Assembly (NCBI GenBank): GCA_035693785.1
Contig: DASSFZ010000247.1
Location: 1 to 5,741 of the forward strand
Reading direction: 5' to 3'
Length of the DNA: 5,741 nt
DNA from: DASSFZ01 sp035693785
GTDB lineage: Bacteria; Chloroflexota; Anaerolineae; Fen-1058
Positions 1-5,741 of the stretch are shown here, piece after piece (position 1 is the first letter of the stretch; the number at the start of each line of letters is the position of its first letter). Under the pieces are notes generated by a model that was given only the letters and a program-made list of their open reading frames with translations, was not told the DNA's origin and did no database searches. The position numbers were made by a program, and so were the translations under genes.

Positions 1-510
1 AGCCGCGTTGAGCGCACGATTCCCGCACGGGGCGGGCGGATCCAGGTCCTGCGCCTCGTCAACGATCTGCTCAAGCAGCCGCGTTTACCTAAGGCGCCGT
101 TCACCAACTTGACCCCGCTGCTCGAAGCCGGGCTGCGCTCAATCAAGAGACGCTCGTTGATCTTCATTATCTCGGATTTCATCAGCGCGCCGGGGTGGGA
201 GAGGGCGCTGAACCTGCTCAACCGGCGGCACGAAGTCCTCGCCATACGGTTGTGGGACCCGCGTGAGGTCGAGCTGCCTGACATCGGCCCGATCTTCATG
301 GAGGATGCGGAAACAGGCGAGCAGCTCTATGTGGACACGCACGACCGGGGATTCCGCGAGCGTTTTCAAGAGGCGGCGCAGCGGCGCGAAACAGAACTGA
401 ACGAGGCGTTCAAGCGCTCCGGGGTGGACGCACTGTCGCTCTCGACCGAAGAAGACCTGGTGCGCGCCATTGTGCGCTTCGCCACGCTGAGGCAGCAGAG
501 GAGAAAGTAA
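1..510 (+). CDS. DUF58 family protein, C-terminal part (5' end outside window)
   Basis: The reading frame is open from base 1 and ends with TAA at 508-510, giving 169 visible residues. DUF58 proteins are usually about 300 residues, so roughly the C-terminal half is seen. The DUF58 hallmark is clear: a hydrophobic strand ending in Ser-Asp (SLIFIISDF, Asp about residue 59), then a helix. After that come the family signatures DPREVELPDIG and EDAETGEQLYVDT, and a basic, helical C-terminus (LRQQRRK). This half resembles the later strands of a vWA-like fold. No membrane segment is visible in it; family members normally have their hydrophobic helices at the N-terminus. DUF58 genes typically lie between a moxR ATPase gene and vWA genes, and the two vWA genes downstream fit this. 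A TTG at 109 is an internal codon, because homology to the family continues upstream of it. The molecular role of DUF58 is not settled; a part in MoxR-linked complex assembly is inferred from context. Confidence 0.9.
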   Translation, partial: SRVERTIPARGGRIQVLRLVNDLLKQPRLPKAPFTNLTPLLEAGLRSIKRRSLIFIISDFISAPGWERALNLLNRRHEVLAIRLWDPREVELPDIGPIFMEDAETGEQLYVDTHDRGFRERFQEAAQRRETELNEAFKRSGVDALSLSTEEDLVRAIVRFATLRQQRRK

Positions 511-526
511 TTGTAGATTGACAGGT

Positions 527-534
527 GGAAGGAG
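527..534 (+). promoter_or_regulatory. Strong ribosome binding site for the four-helix protein
   Basis: GGAAGGAG lies 8 bases before the ATG at 543. It is an almost ideal Shine-Dalgarno sequence and fixes that ATG as the start. The in-frame GTG at 525 overlaps the site itself and is therefore unlikely to be used. Confidence 0.8.
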
Positions 535-542
535 ACATTACC

Positions 543-965
543 ATGAAGCAGAAATACGAACTGAAAGAAGAATGGGCACAGCAAACCGGCGTAATTTTTG
601 CCGGCCTCATCGGTATCGGCGTGGTCATCGTGCAGGCTCTGATCGGGATCAATGCTACTGACCCGCCCGCGGTGATCGCTATGCTGGCCTTCGCCATCGC
701 ATTACCGCTGCTGAGCACTTTGGTGATGATCAATGTCGTGCAGTCTAAGTACAAATACGCCTCGTATCCATTCTATCTTACGTTCGCTTATGTCGTTGGT
801 CAGAGTAGTGCTATTGTAGGCATTATCGCTGCATTCTGGCACGTGTCCTGGATCGCGGGTGTGCTCATTATGATCAGCAGCCTCGTCGGTCTGGCGATCT
901 ATTTTGCCTACTCCAGGCAGCTTGAAAGGGACAATCTGCCTGCACAGCATGAGAACGGCCAATAA
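543..965 (+). CDS. Small four-helix integral membrane protein, unknown family
   Basis: This 140-residue protein is not recognised by name. It has a charged N-terminus (MKQKYELKEEW) and four predicted membrane helices at about residues 16-36, 43-65, 74-98 and 102-123. A hydrophilic tail (RQLERDNLPAQHENGQ) follows. Helix 2 contains a Pro (P55) and helix 3 starts at a Tyr-rich turn (KYKYASYPFY). No catalytic motif or signal peptidase site is evident. By the positive-inside rule, the Lys-rich loop after helix 2 and the Arg after helix 4 place both termini and that loop in the cytoplasm. The gene starts 32 bases after the DUF58 stop and is probably co-transcribed with it. Its base composition looks less GC-rich than the flanking genes, which may reflect its hydrophobic codons or a different origin. 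It may be an accessory membrane partner of the DUF58/vWA complex, but this rests on position only. Confidence 0.8.
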   Translation: MKQKYELKEEWAQQTGVIFAGLIGIGVVIVQALIGINATDPPAVIAMLAFAIALPLLSTLVMINVVQSKYKYASYPFYLTFAYVVGQSSAIVGIIAAFWHVSWIAGVLIMISSLVGLAIYFAYSRQLERDNLPAQHENGQ

Positions 966-1010
966 TCAATTCAATCTTCACGCTCGTAGCGCGGTCCTCG
1001 ACGCGGGTTG

Positions 1011-1034
1011 CGGGCCGCCGCGGACGGCGGCCTG
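1011..1034 (+). other. Strong GC hairpin upstream of the first vWA gene
   Basis: GGCCGCCG (1013-1020) and CGGCGGCC (1025-1032) are perfect inverted repeats around the loop CGGA. A G-T pair and a C-G pair extend the stem to 10 bp (1011-1034). The stem ends 12 bases before the ATG at 1047. No run of T follows, so it does not look like a normal intrinsic terminator. It could slow translation start, mark an mRNA processing point, or simply be chance in GC-rich DNA. Confidence 0.55.
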
Positions 1035-1046
1035 AGCGGTTACTCT

Positions 1047-2057
1047 ATGTCATTCATCTGGCCCGAGACGCTCTTCTTACTATTGGTGATTCCGCTGTTC
1101 GTCGTGCTGTACATTCGTATGCAGCAGCGGCGGCGGAGGATTGCCGCAAGTTATGGCCGTCTTGGGCTTGTGCAAGAGGCGGCGGGGCGCGGGCTTGGCT
1201 TGCGCCGCCACATTGCGCCGGCGCTCTTTCTTCTCGCTCTTACGATCCTGATCGTCGCGCTGGCGCGGCCGCAGACCGTGGTCAGCCTGCCCCGCATAGA
1301 AGGCACGGTCATCCTTGCGTTTGACGTTTCCGGCAGCATGGCGGCCGACGATTTGAAGCCGACGCGTATGGAAGCGGCCAAGGCCGCTGCGCGGGAGTTC
1401 GTGCAGCGCCAGCCGCTGGGCGTGCAGATCGGCGTCGTCGCGTTCAGCGAGAGCGGCTTTGCGGTGCAAGCGCCGACGAACGACCAGGAGACGATCCTCG
1501 CCTCGATCAACCGCTTGAAGCCGGAGCGCGGCACGTCGATCGGGCAGGGGATCCTCGCTTCGCTCAAGACGATTTCCGTCGTCGACGTCGAGCAGGCCCC
1601 GCCCCTCGCCGGAAACGTGACGCCGGCGCCTACACCTACGCCGACGCCTGTGCCGGAGGGGACGTACACGTCTGCCGTCGTCGTCCTGCTCAGCGACGGC
1701 GAGAACAACGCATCACCGGACCCGCTCGCATCGGCGCAGGCAGCCGCAGACCGTGGCGTGCGCATTTACGCGGTTGGCATCGGCAGTGCGGCGGGGACCA
1801 CACTGCACGTCAACGGCTTCACCGTTCACACGCGGCTCGACGAGGCCATGCTGCGGCAAATCTCGCAGCTTACCGATGGCGCCTATTACAACGCCGAGAA
1901 CGAACAAGACCTGCGCGAGATCTACGAGAATATCAACCTGCAGTTGGTTGTCAAATCGGACGAGATGGAAGTCACTTCTATTCTTGCGGGCGCCGGCATT
2001 CTCGTCCTGCTGATCGGCGGTGCATTGTCGCTCGTGTGGTTCAGCCGCTTGCCGTGA
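1047..2057 (+). CDS. BatA-like membrane-anchored vWA domain protein (first paralog)
   Basis: This 336-residue protein has the BatA layout: N-terminal helix about 7-23 followed by an Arg cluster (RMQQRRRR), second helix about 57-73, a vWA domain about 86-295, and a C-terminal helix about 311-331. The metal-ion site is complete: Asp93-x-Ser95-x-Ser97 (AFDVSGSM), Thr163 (ERGTSIGQG) and Asp217 (LLSDGENN). A Pro/Thr linker (TPAPTPTPTPVPEG, about 192-205) is inserted just before the strand carrying Asp217. The vWA domain should face outside the cytoplasm, bind a divalent metal and contact a protein partner; in this family it is linked to MoxR ATPases and DUF58 proteins. The ATG at 1047 was chosen because homology begins at MSFIWPETLFLLL. 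A longer frame opening with TTG at 1008 would read through the GC hairpin with an unlikely Ala/Gly-rich leader. The ribosome site is weak (GAGCGG, 1034-1039). The gene follows the four-helix gene by 81 bases. Confidence 0.92.
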   Translation: MSFIWPETLFLLLVIPLFVVLYIRMQQRRRRIAASYGRLGLVQEAAGRGLGLRRHIAPALFLLALTILIVALARPQTVVSLPRIEGTVILAFDVSGSMAADDLKPTRMEAAKAAAREFVQRQPLGVQIGVVAFSESGFAVQAPTNDQETILASINRLKPERGTSIGQGILASLKTISVVDVEQAPPLAGNVTPAPTPTPTPVPEGTYTSAVVVLLSDGENNASPDPLASAQAAADRGVRIYAVGIGSAAGTTLHVNGFTVHTRLDEAMLRQISQLTDGAYYNAENEQDLREIYENINLQLVVKSDEMEVTSILAGAGILVLLIGGALSLVWFSRLP

Positions 2058-2100
2058 TCTTATTGGCGAATCTGTCAGAGACTGTCTTAAAGCCCCGTGG

Positions 2101-2122
2101 TTGACGCATCCCCATGCGTCAA
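2101..2122. repeat. Hairpin A: perfect 9-bp stem, loop CCCC
   Basis: TTGACGCAT and ATGCGTCAA are exact reverse complements separated by four C. The stem belongs to the larger element at 2084-2177 and shares its last base with hairpin B. It lacks a following T run, so it is not a canonical terminator. Confidence 0.75.
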
Positions 2123-2147
2123 GAGCGGGCATAGGGATGTCCGCTCT
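2122..2147. repeat. Hairpin B: 11-bp stem with one G-T pair, loop AGGG
   Basis: AGAGCGGGCAT pairs with ATGTCCGCTCT over 11 positions, one of them a G-T wobble when read as + strand RNA. Its right arm overlaps the first copy of the direct repeat CCGCTCTACGG. The next bases (ACGGGTTTCCC) do not form a terminator T tract. Confidence 0.72.
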
Positions 2148-2194
2148 ACGGGTTTCCCGCTCTACGGATTTTAAGACGCTCTTTCAGGGTATAT

Positions 2195-2200
2195 GGGAGG
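2195..2200 (+). promoter_or_regulatory. Ribosome binding site for the second vWA gene
   Basis: GGGAGG stands 6 bases before the ATG at 2207 and lies outside the palindromic element. It supports this ATG as the start. Confidence 0.7.
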
Positions 2201-2206
2201 TCGTCG

Positions 2207-3271
2207 ATGGCCTTGCTTTGGCCCGGGTTCCTTCTCCTGTTGGGATTAGTTCCTCTGATTGTCGCGGTATATATTTGGATGCTGCGACGACGGCGGCATT
2301 TCGCCGTGCGCTACTCCAGCCTGGCTTTGGTGCGCGCGGCGCTTCCTCACCCGTCACGCCTGCGCCGCCATCTCCCTTTTGCCCTGTTCCTCCTCGCCCT
2401 GGCGAGCCTGGTGATCGCATTAGGGCGCCCGGTGGCCATCGTGAGTGTGCCCACCGGCCAGACGACCATCATTCTCGCCATAGATGTCTCGAGGAGCATG
2501 TGCTCGACCGATATTGAGCCTAACCGCCTGGAGGCGGCCAAGGCGGCCGCGCTGTCGTTCATTCAGCGCCAACCGTTCGGCACGCAGATCGGCATCGTCG
2601 CGTTCGCCGGTTTCGCAGCATTGATCCAGCCGCCGACAACGGATCAGGAAGTGCTGCAAGATGCCATCGAGAGTCTGGCCCCAGCCCGCAGGACGGCCAT
2701 TGGCAGCGCCGTTCTCAAATCGCTAGATGCGATTGCCGAAATAGACCCGAACGTCGCGCCGAGTGTGACCGACACATCGCCGGGCGTCGAGCCGACGCCG
2801 GTGCCACAAGGAGCATATGCACCGGAGATCGTTGTCTTACTCACCGATGGGGCGAGCAATGTGGGTCCATTTCCTTCGGAGGCCGCGCAGCAAGCCGCCG
2901 ACCGTGGGGTCCGAGTCTACACCATCGGGTTTGGAACCGCGAACGAATTCAACCCGTTTGGCGGCCCACGATGTCAGGGTGGTGACCCGTTTGGCGGCGG
3001 CCAGCCATTTGGAGGTGGCGGGCAGTTTGGAGGCGGCGGGTTTCGCAGGGGGATTGACGAGGCGACCCTGAAGCAAGTTGCGGATATGACGGGTGGGACC
3101 TATTATGCGGCTGAGAGTGCGGACGAGCTTCAGAGTGTTTTCGAGAATCTTCCCACGTACTTGATCCTCAAGCACGAGACCACGGAAATCAGCGTAGCAT
3201 TTACGGCCATCGGCGCGCTCCTCGCCGCGATGGCCATTGTCCTCTCGCAGATCTGGCATCCGCTGCCCTGA
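2207..3271 (+). CDS. BatA-like membrane-anchored vWA domain protein (second paralog, Phe/Gly-rich insert)
   Basis: This 354-residue paralog of the preceding gene has the same layout: N-terminal helix about 3-25 and an Arg cluster (RRRRH), second helix about 57-73, vWA domain about 86-315, and C-terminal helix about 328-348. The metal-ion site is complete: Asp93-x-Ser95-x-Ser97 (AIDVSRSM), Thr163 (RRTAIGSAV) and Asp214 (LLTDGASN). Arg96 replaces the Gly of the first paralog at a variable position. A shorter Pro-rich linker (EPTPVPQG, about 195-202) sits where the first copy has its Pro/Thr run. The oddity is a Phe/Gly-rich stretch at about residues 248-282, with repeated FGG/FGGG units and one Cys (Cys256). 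It lies between the strand ending IGFGT and the helix IDEATLKQVADMTGG, where the first copy has only a short loop. The protein probably works beside the first copy in a membrane complex with DUF58 and MoxR. Confidence 0.92.
   Translation: MALLWPGFLLLLGLVPLIVAVYIWMLRRRRHFAVRYSSLALVRAALPHPSRLRRHLPFALFLLALASLVIALGRPVAIVSVPTGQTTIILAIDVSRSMCSTDIEPNRLEAAKAAALSFIQRQPFGTQIGIVAFAGFAALIQPPTTDQEVLQDAIESLAPARRTAIGSAVLKSLDAIAEIDPNVAPSVTDTSPGVEPTPVPQGAYAPEIVVLLTDGASNVGPFPSEAAQQAADRGVRVYTIGFGTANEFNPFGGPRCQGGDPFGGGQPFGGGGQFGGGGFRRGIDEATLKQVADMTGGTYYAAESADELQSVFENLPTYLILKHETTEISVAFTAIGALLAAMAIVLSQIWHPLP
2948..3052 (+). repeat. Coding Phe/Gly-rich repeat in the second vWA protein
   Basis: In-frame, imperfect units reading PFGG, PFGGGQ, PFGGGGQ and FGGGGF encode about residues 248-282. 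At DNA level the unit is roughly TTTGG(A/C)GG(C/T)GGC with interruptions, so slippage or unequal exchange could change its length. The reading frame remains open through it and rejoins conserved vWA sequence. Confidence 0.75.
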
Positions 3272-3528
3272 GAGCGCATCATTGGGTTTTCAGTTCATCT
3301 TCTTGAAGACCTCCCTCTCAGCCGCAAGATCCGACCCACACCTGCATCTGCCCCCTGGGGCGACGGTGACGAGGTGTCAAAGGCACATCAGCAGCCCGCC
3401 GCTCGGCCGCTTCGACTGTTCGAACGCGCGGCTCACTTGCGGCCCAGCGCGCTTGTGCCATAATTGCGTTTAGTTTGGTGAAGCCAGGGTCTTCCCGGCG
3501 TCGTCGAGATGTTGTTGCCAGAGGTGTC
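3272..3528. other. Intergenic region, 257 bases, no convincing gene
   Basis: Frames that cross this stretch are short or overlap better genes on either side and show no family signature. It contains two 8-bp palindromes, GTTCGAAC (3418-3425) and AGCGCGCT (3446-3453), either side of or inside the candidate promoter. They could be operator half-sites but are short enough to arise by chance. No good hairpin with T run was found after the vWA stop at 3271, so where the upstream operon ends is unclear. Confidence 0.6.
3437..3464 (+). promoter_or_regulatory. Candidate sigma-70-type promoter for the BTAD regulator
   Basis: TTGCGG (3437-3442) and CATAAT (3459-3464) are separated by 16 bases. A TG one base before the second box (3456-3457) gives an extended -10. 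Transcription would start near 3471, about 58 bases before the ATG at 3529. The -10 box is good and the -35 box is weak. This is prediction from sequence only. Confidence 0.35.
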
Positions 3529-5741
3529 ATGTCCGGCCGAGGCGCGCTCGAACGCCCTGCTGAGTCCTCACGAGCAGGGCTGCATGTGCATCTGCTGGGT
3601 CCACCCGGCGTGGAGTGGGCCGGCCGCTCGCTGACCATCCCTCGTTCCCAGGCCCGCGCTCTCCTGTATCGGCTGGCCGTGCGTCTGCAGCCTGTCCCCC
3701 GTGCAAGTCTGTGCTTCCTCTTTTGGCCTGACACTCCGGATTCCGTTGCGCATCGCAACCTCAGCCACCTGCTCACTCACCTGCGCCGTGCCCTGCCTGT
3801 GCCGGATGTGCTGCAAGTGACCCAAGATACTGTCGGGTTGGATCCGCAGCGCGCCTGGTCTGACACGGCGGTCTTCGAGACCGCGTGCACAGGAGTCAAG
3901 GCTCACCATCCGCAGGAGGCTTTTCAGCAAGTTGTGAACCTCTACCGAAGCCCATTTCTCGATGGTTTCTCCCTGCCCGACAGTCCGGAGTTCGATGCCT
4001 GGATCACTCAGGAACGGCGTACCTGGGAGCGGCTGTATCTGAAGGCATTGAGCACCCTCATCGAACATGGTGCTGCGAGTGGTGCGCACGCCGACGCGAT
4101 CGCTTACGCACGGCGTTACCTGGAAACCGACGACCTGGCCGAGGAGATACATCGCCGGCTCATCATACTTTACGCTCTCAGCGGCGACCGAGGCGCGGCC
4201 TTGCGCCAGTTCGAAGACTGCACGGCGATCCTGGAACGCGAGCTGGGCGTCAGCCCGCTGCCGGAGACTCGGGCCGTTTACCGGACGGTTCTGGAAGGTC
4301 GGGCGTTGCCTCGGCCGCGTCCGGTGGTCGCCTCAGGGTGGGCTACGCTGCCCAGTCTGGAGATGCCGCTCGTTGGACGCGACCGGGCCATGCACCAGTT
4401 GGTGGAGACCTATCGCCATGCCGGGTCGAGTCACGGCCGCGTAGTCTTCATCTCAGGTGAAGCAGGGGTGGGCAAGTCGCGTCTCATGCAAGACTTCGCC
4501 ACACGCGTACAAGACCAGGCGCTCGTGCTGGTCGGCGTCAGCCTGCCAGGCCTGCCGCCAGCACCCTTCCAAGCCGTCGTTCAGGCTCTGCGTTCTGGTC
4601 TCGACATCGAACATACCGTGTTCAACACTCAACCTTGCTGGCTGGCGGAGGCATCCCGGCTGCTGCCTGAGCTTCGCAACCGTCACCCCGATCTCTCGCC
4701 CGTCGCGGCGGAGGAACCGGGCGAGGCGCGCCTCCGGTTGCTCGAAGCGCTGTGTCAGCTCATCCTAAGCCTGGCGGCCGGTCCGCACCCTGTGCTGTTG
4801 TGCCTGGATGATGTTCATTGGTGTGACGGCGCGACGTTGGACTGGCTGGCCGATCTGGGGCGTCGCCTCTCAAGCCAACGGCTGTTGGTCTGCGGGACGT
4901 ATCGCGGTGAAGAAGCCGACGCCGTGAAAGAACTGCGCCGCAGCCTGGCCCGCCTGGGTATCCTCGTAGAATTGAAACTACAGGGGCTGGATCAAGCAGG
5001 CGTCCTTGAACTCTTGCAGCATACTGCCGGCCACCTACCCAGGGAGGAGTCACTGGCAGCCCGGCTTCACCGGGCTACCGGCGGCAACCCGTTCTTCTTA
5101 CTGGAGACACTTCGCACCCTTATGGAGACGGGCGAGCTCCAAGGGGACTTGGGCCGCTTGGAAAACCTGCCCTTGCCCGACACCGTTCAAGCAGCGGTGA
5201 CTGCCCGCTTGCAAAGGCTTGATCCGAAGGCCCGGCAAGTCATCGAGGCTGGCGCTATCCTGGGGGCGACCTTCGGTTTTGAATTGGTGCGCCTGACGGC
5301 GGGGCGGGACGAACTCGAAACGATAGACGGGTTAGATGAACTGGTCGCGCGACAACTGTTGGTCGAACAGCCAGGTGAATACCAGTTTATCCATGACCTC
5401 ACTCGCCGAGCGGTCGAGGTAACCTTAGGCCCGATGCGCCGCCAGTTGTTGCATCGCCGTGCGGGTCGAGCTCTGGAGCAACTTGAGCCGGATGCCGTAG
5501 CCAGCCTGGCCTACCATTTTGATTCCGGCGGCGAGGTGGAGAAAGGATTGCGCTACCATGGTCTGGCCGCACAACAGGCCGAGCGCCTGTTCGCCTGGCA
5601 AGAGGCCGAGAAGCATCAGGGCAGAATGTTGGTGAGTCTGGACCGGCTCGACGCGGAATATCGTCGTACCGAATATGTGACGCAGCGCGGGCAGGTCCTG
5701 GCCGCGCGGGCTGATCTACGCTTTCTTCAGGGCCGGCTGAC
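3529..5741 (+). CDS. Winged-helix/BTAD/AAA ATPase transcriptional activator (3' end outside window)
   Basis: The frame is open for 737 codons from ATG 3529 to the edge. In order it has: a winged-helix DNA-binding domain about residues 18-105 (LHVHLLGPPGVEW at its start, the conserved FWPD at 65-68); a BTAD helical domain about 110-260 (from WSDTAVFE to ERELGVSP); and an AAA/STAND-type ATPase opening with LVGRD at 281. Walker A is GEAGVGKS (310-317) and Walker B is VLLCLDDVHW (422-431). TGGNPFFLLE (517-526) and YQFIHDLTRRAV (618-629) are typical of the AAA_16/LuxR-LAL group. The last 80 or so residues begin a helical, TPR-like region. Proteins of this type are cytoplasmic, ATP-dependent activators related to AfsR/SARP and MalT; the inducer is unknown. 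AGAGG (3520-3524) is a close ribosome site. An in-frame GTG at 3478 is possible but less likely. No evidence links it to the vWA genes except adjacency. Confidence 0.92.
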   Translation, partial: MSGRGALERPAESSRAGLHVHLLGPPGVEWAGRSLTIPRSQARALLYRLAVRLQPVPRASLCFLFWPDTPDSVAHRNLSHLLTHLRRALPVPDVLQVTQDTVGLDPQRAWSDTAVFETACTGVKAHHPQEAFQQVVNLYRSPFLDGFSLPDSPEFDAWITQERRTWERLYLKALSTLIEHGAASGAHADAIAYARRYLETDDLAEEIHRRLIILYALSGDRGAALRQFEDCTAILERELGVSPLPETRAVYRTVLEGRALPRPRPVVASGWATLPSLEMPLVGRDRAMHQLVETYRHAGSSHGRVVFISGEAGVGKSRLMQDFATRVQDQALVLVGVSLPGLPPAPFQAVVQALRSGLDIEHTVFNTQPCWLAEASRLLPELRNRHPDLSPVAAEEPGEARLRLLEALCQLILSLAAGPHPVLLCLDDVHWCDGATLDWLADLGRRLSSQRLLVCGTYRGEEADAVKELRRSLARLGILVELKLQGLDQAGVLELLQHTAGHLPREESLAARLHRATGGNPFFLLETLRTLMETGELQGDLGRLENLPLPDTVQAAVTARLQRLDPKARQVIEAGAILGATFGFELVRLTAGRDELETIDGLDELVARQLLVEQPGEYQFIHDLTRRAVEVTLGPMRRQLLHRRAGRALEQLEPDAVASLAYHFDSGGEVEKGLRYHGLAAQQAERLFAWQEAEKHQGRMLVSLDRLDAEYRRTEYVTQRGQVLAARADLRFLQGRL

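Larger units (their letters stand above)
2084..2177. repeat. Two-hairpin palindromic element between the vWA paralogs
   Basis: The 149-base gap between the two vWA genes holds a dense set of symmetries. The outer ends GTCTTAAA (2084-2091) and TTTAAGAC (2170-2177) are perfect inverted repeats of 8 bp. Inside them is hairpin A, TTGACGCAT/ATGCGTCAA (2101-2109, 2114-2122), with loop CCCC. It is followed at once by hairpin B, AGAGCGGGCAT/ATGTCCGCTCT (2122-2132, 2137-2147), an 11-bp stem with one G-T pair and loop AGGG. The sequence CCGCTCTACGG then occurs twice in direct orientation (2141-2151, 2157-2167). No reading frame explains it. It looks like a small non-autonomous mobile or extragenic palindromic repeat. 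It may also shape mRNA between the genes. No clear target-site duplication was found. Confidence 0.7.

Noticed and set aside
1008..1046. N-terminal extension of the first vWA protein from TTG 1008
   Set aside because: The extension would translate the GC hairpin, has no ribosome site, and family similarity starts at the ATG at 1047.
1151..1765. 204-residue - strand open frame
   Set aside because: It is antisense to the first vWA domain, with low-complexity Gly/Val and Ser/Arg content that mirrors the coding strand.
2058..2206. CRISPR array or transposase gene in the vWA gap
   Set aside because: There is only one pair of direct repeats with a 5-base gap, far from a CRISPR layout, and no transposase-coding frame is present.
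2020..2517. 165-residue + strand frame spanning the vWA intergenic gap
   Set aside because: It overlaps both vWA genes in another frame and reads through the palindromic element; no recognisable domain.
3298..3309. Possible terminator hairpin TCTTCTTGAAGA after the second vWA gene
   Set aside because: The stem is only 4-5 bp, AT-rich, with almost no loop and no T run, so it is too weak to call.
3568..4152. 194-residue - strand open frame
   Set aside because: It is antisense to the winged-helix and BTAD domains of the regulator, which are clearly coding on the other strand.
3885..4460. 191-residue + strand open frame inside the regulator
   Set aside because: It is out of frame with the long BTAD/AAA gene, has no family signature and an Arg/Gly/Pro-rich composition typical of a shadow frame in GC-rich DNA.
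5058..5076. Inverted repeat AGCCCGG/CCGGGCT in the regulator gene
   Set aside because: It lies within conserved coding sequence and is explained by ordinary GC-rich codons; no reason to think it acts as a site.

Overview
The window is GC-rich bacterial DNA with all genes on the + strand. The best guess for the host is Chloroflexota, such as a Roseiflexus/Chloroflexus or Anaerolineae relative. This is inferred from two features: a DUF58 gene followed by tandem BatA-like von Willebrand factor A (vWA) membrane proteins, and a long activator with winged-helix, BTAD and AAA domains of a type common in that phylum. No marker gene in the window proves the host.

Layout. Positions 1-510 hold the C-terminal part of a DUF58 protein whose start lies outside the window. 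A small four-helix membrane protein of unknown family follows at 543-965, with a very good ribosome binding site. Two paralogous membrane-anchored vWA proteins come next, at 1047-2057 and 2207-3271. Both have intact metal-ion (MIDAS) motifs and the BatA layout: two N-terminal membrane helices, the vWA domain, and a C-terminal helix. Between them (2084-2177) is a compact non-coding element made of two adjacent hairpins, an 11-bp direct repeat and short inverted ends, which looks like a small non-autonomous repeat. A strong GC hairpin (1011-1034) lies just upstream of the first vWA gene. After a 257-bp intergenic stretch with a plausible promoter, a large activator begins at 3529 and runs off the right edge: winged helix, BTAD, AAA/STAND-type ATPase, then the start of a helical repeat region.

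How they may work together. DUF58 and BatA-like vWA proteins are usually encoded next to a MoxR AAA+ ATPase. They are thought to act with it as a chaperone or metal-insertion machine at the membrane. Here moxR would be expected to the left of the window, and the first four genes could form one operon. The regulator is probably a separate transcription unit; the sequence does not show that it controls the vWA cluster.

The most unusual points are the two-hairpin element between the vWA paralogs, a Phe/Gly-rich repeat inserted into the second vWA domain, and the unrecognised four-helix protein inside the cluster. The basic gene cluster itself is of a known type.
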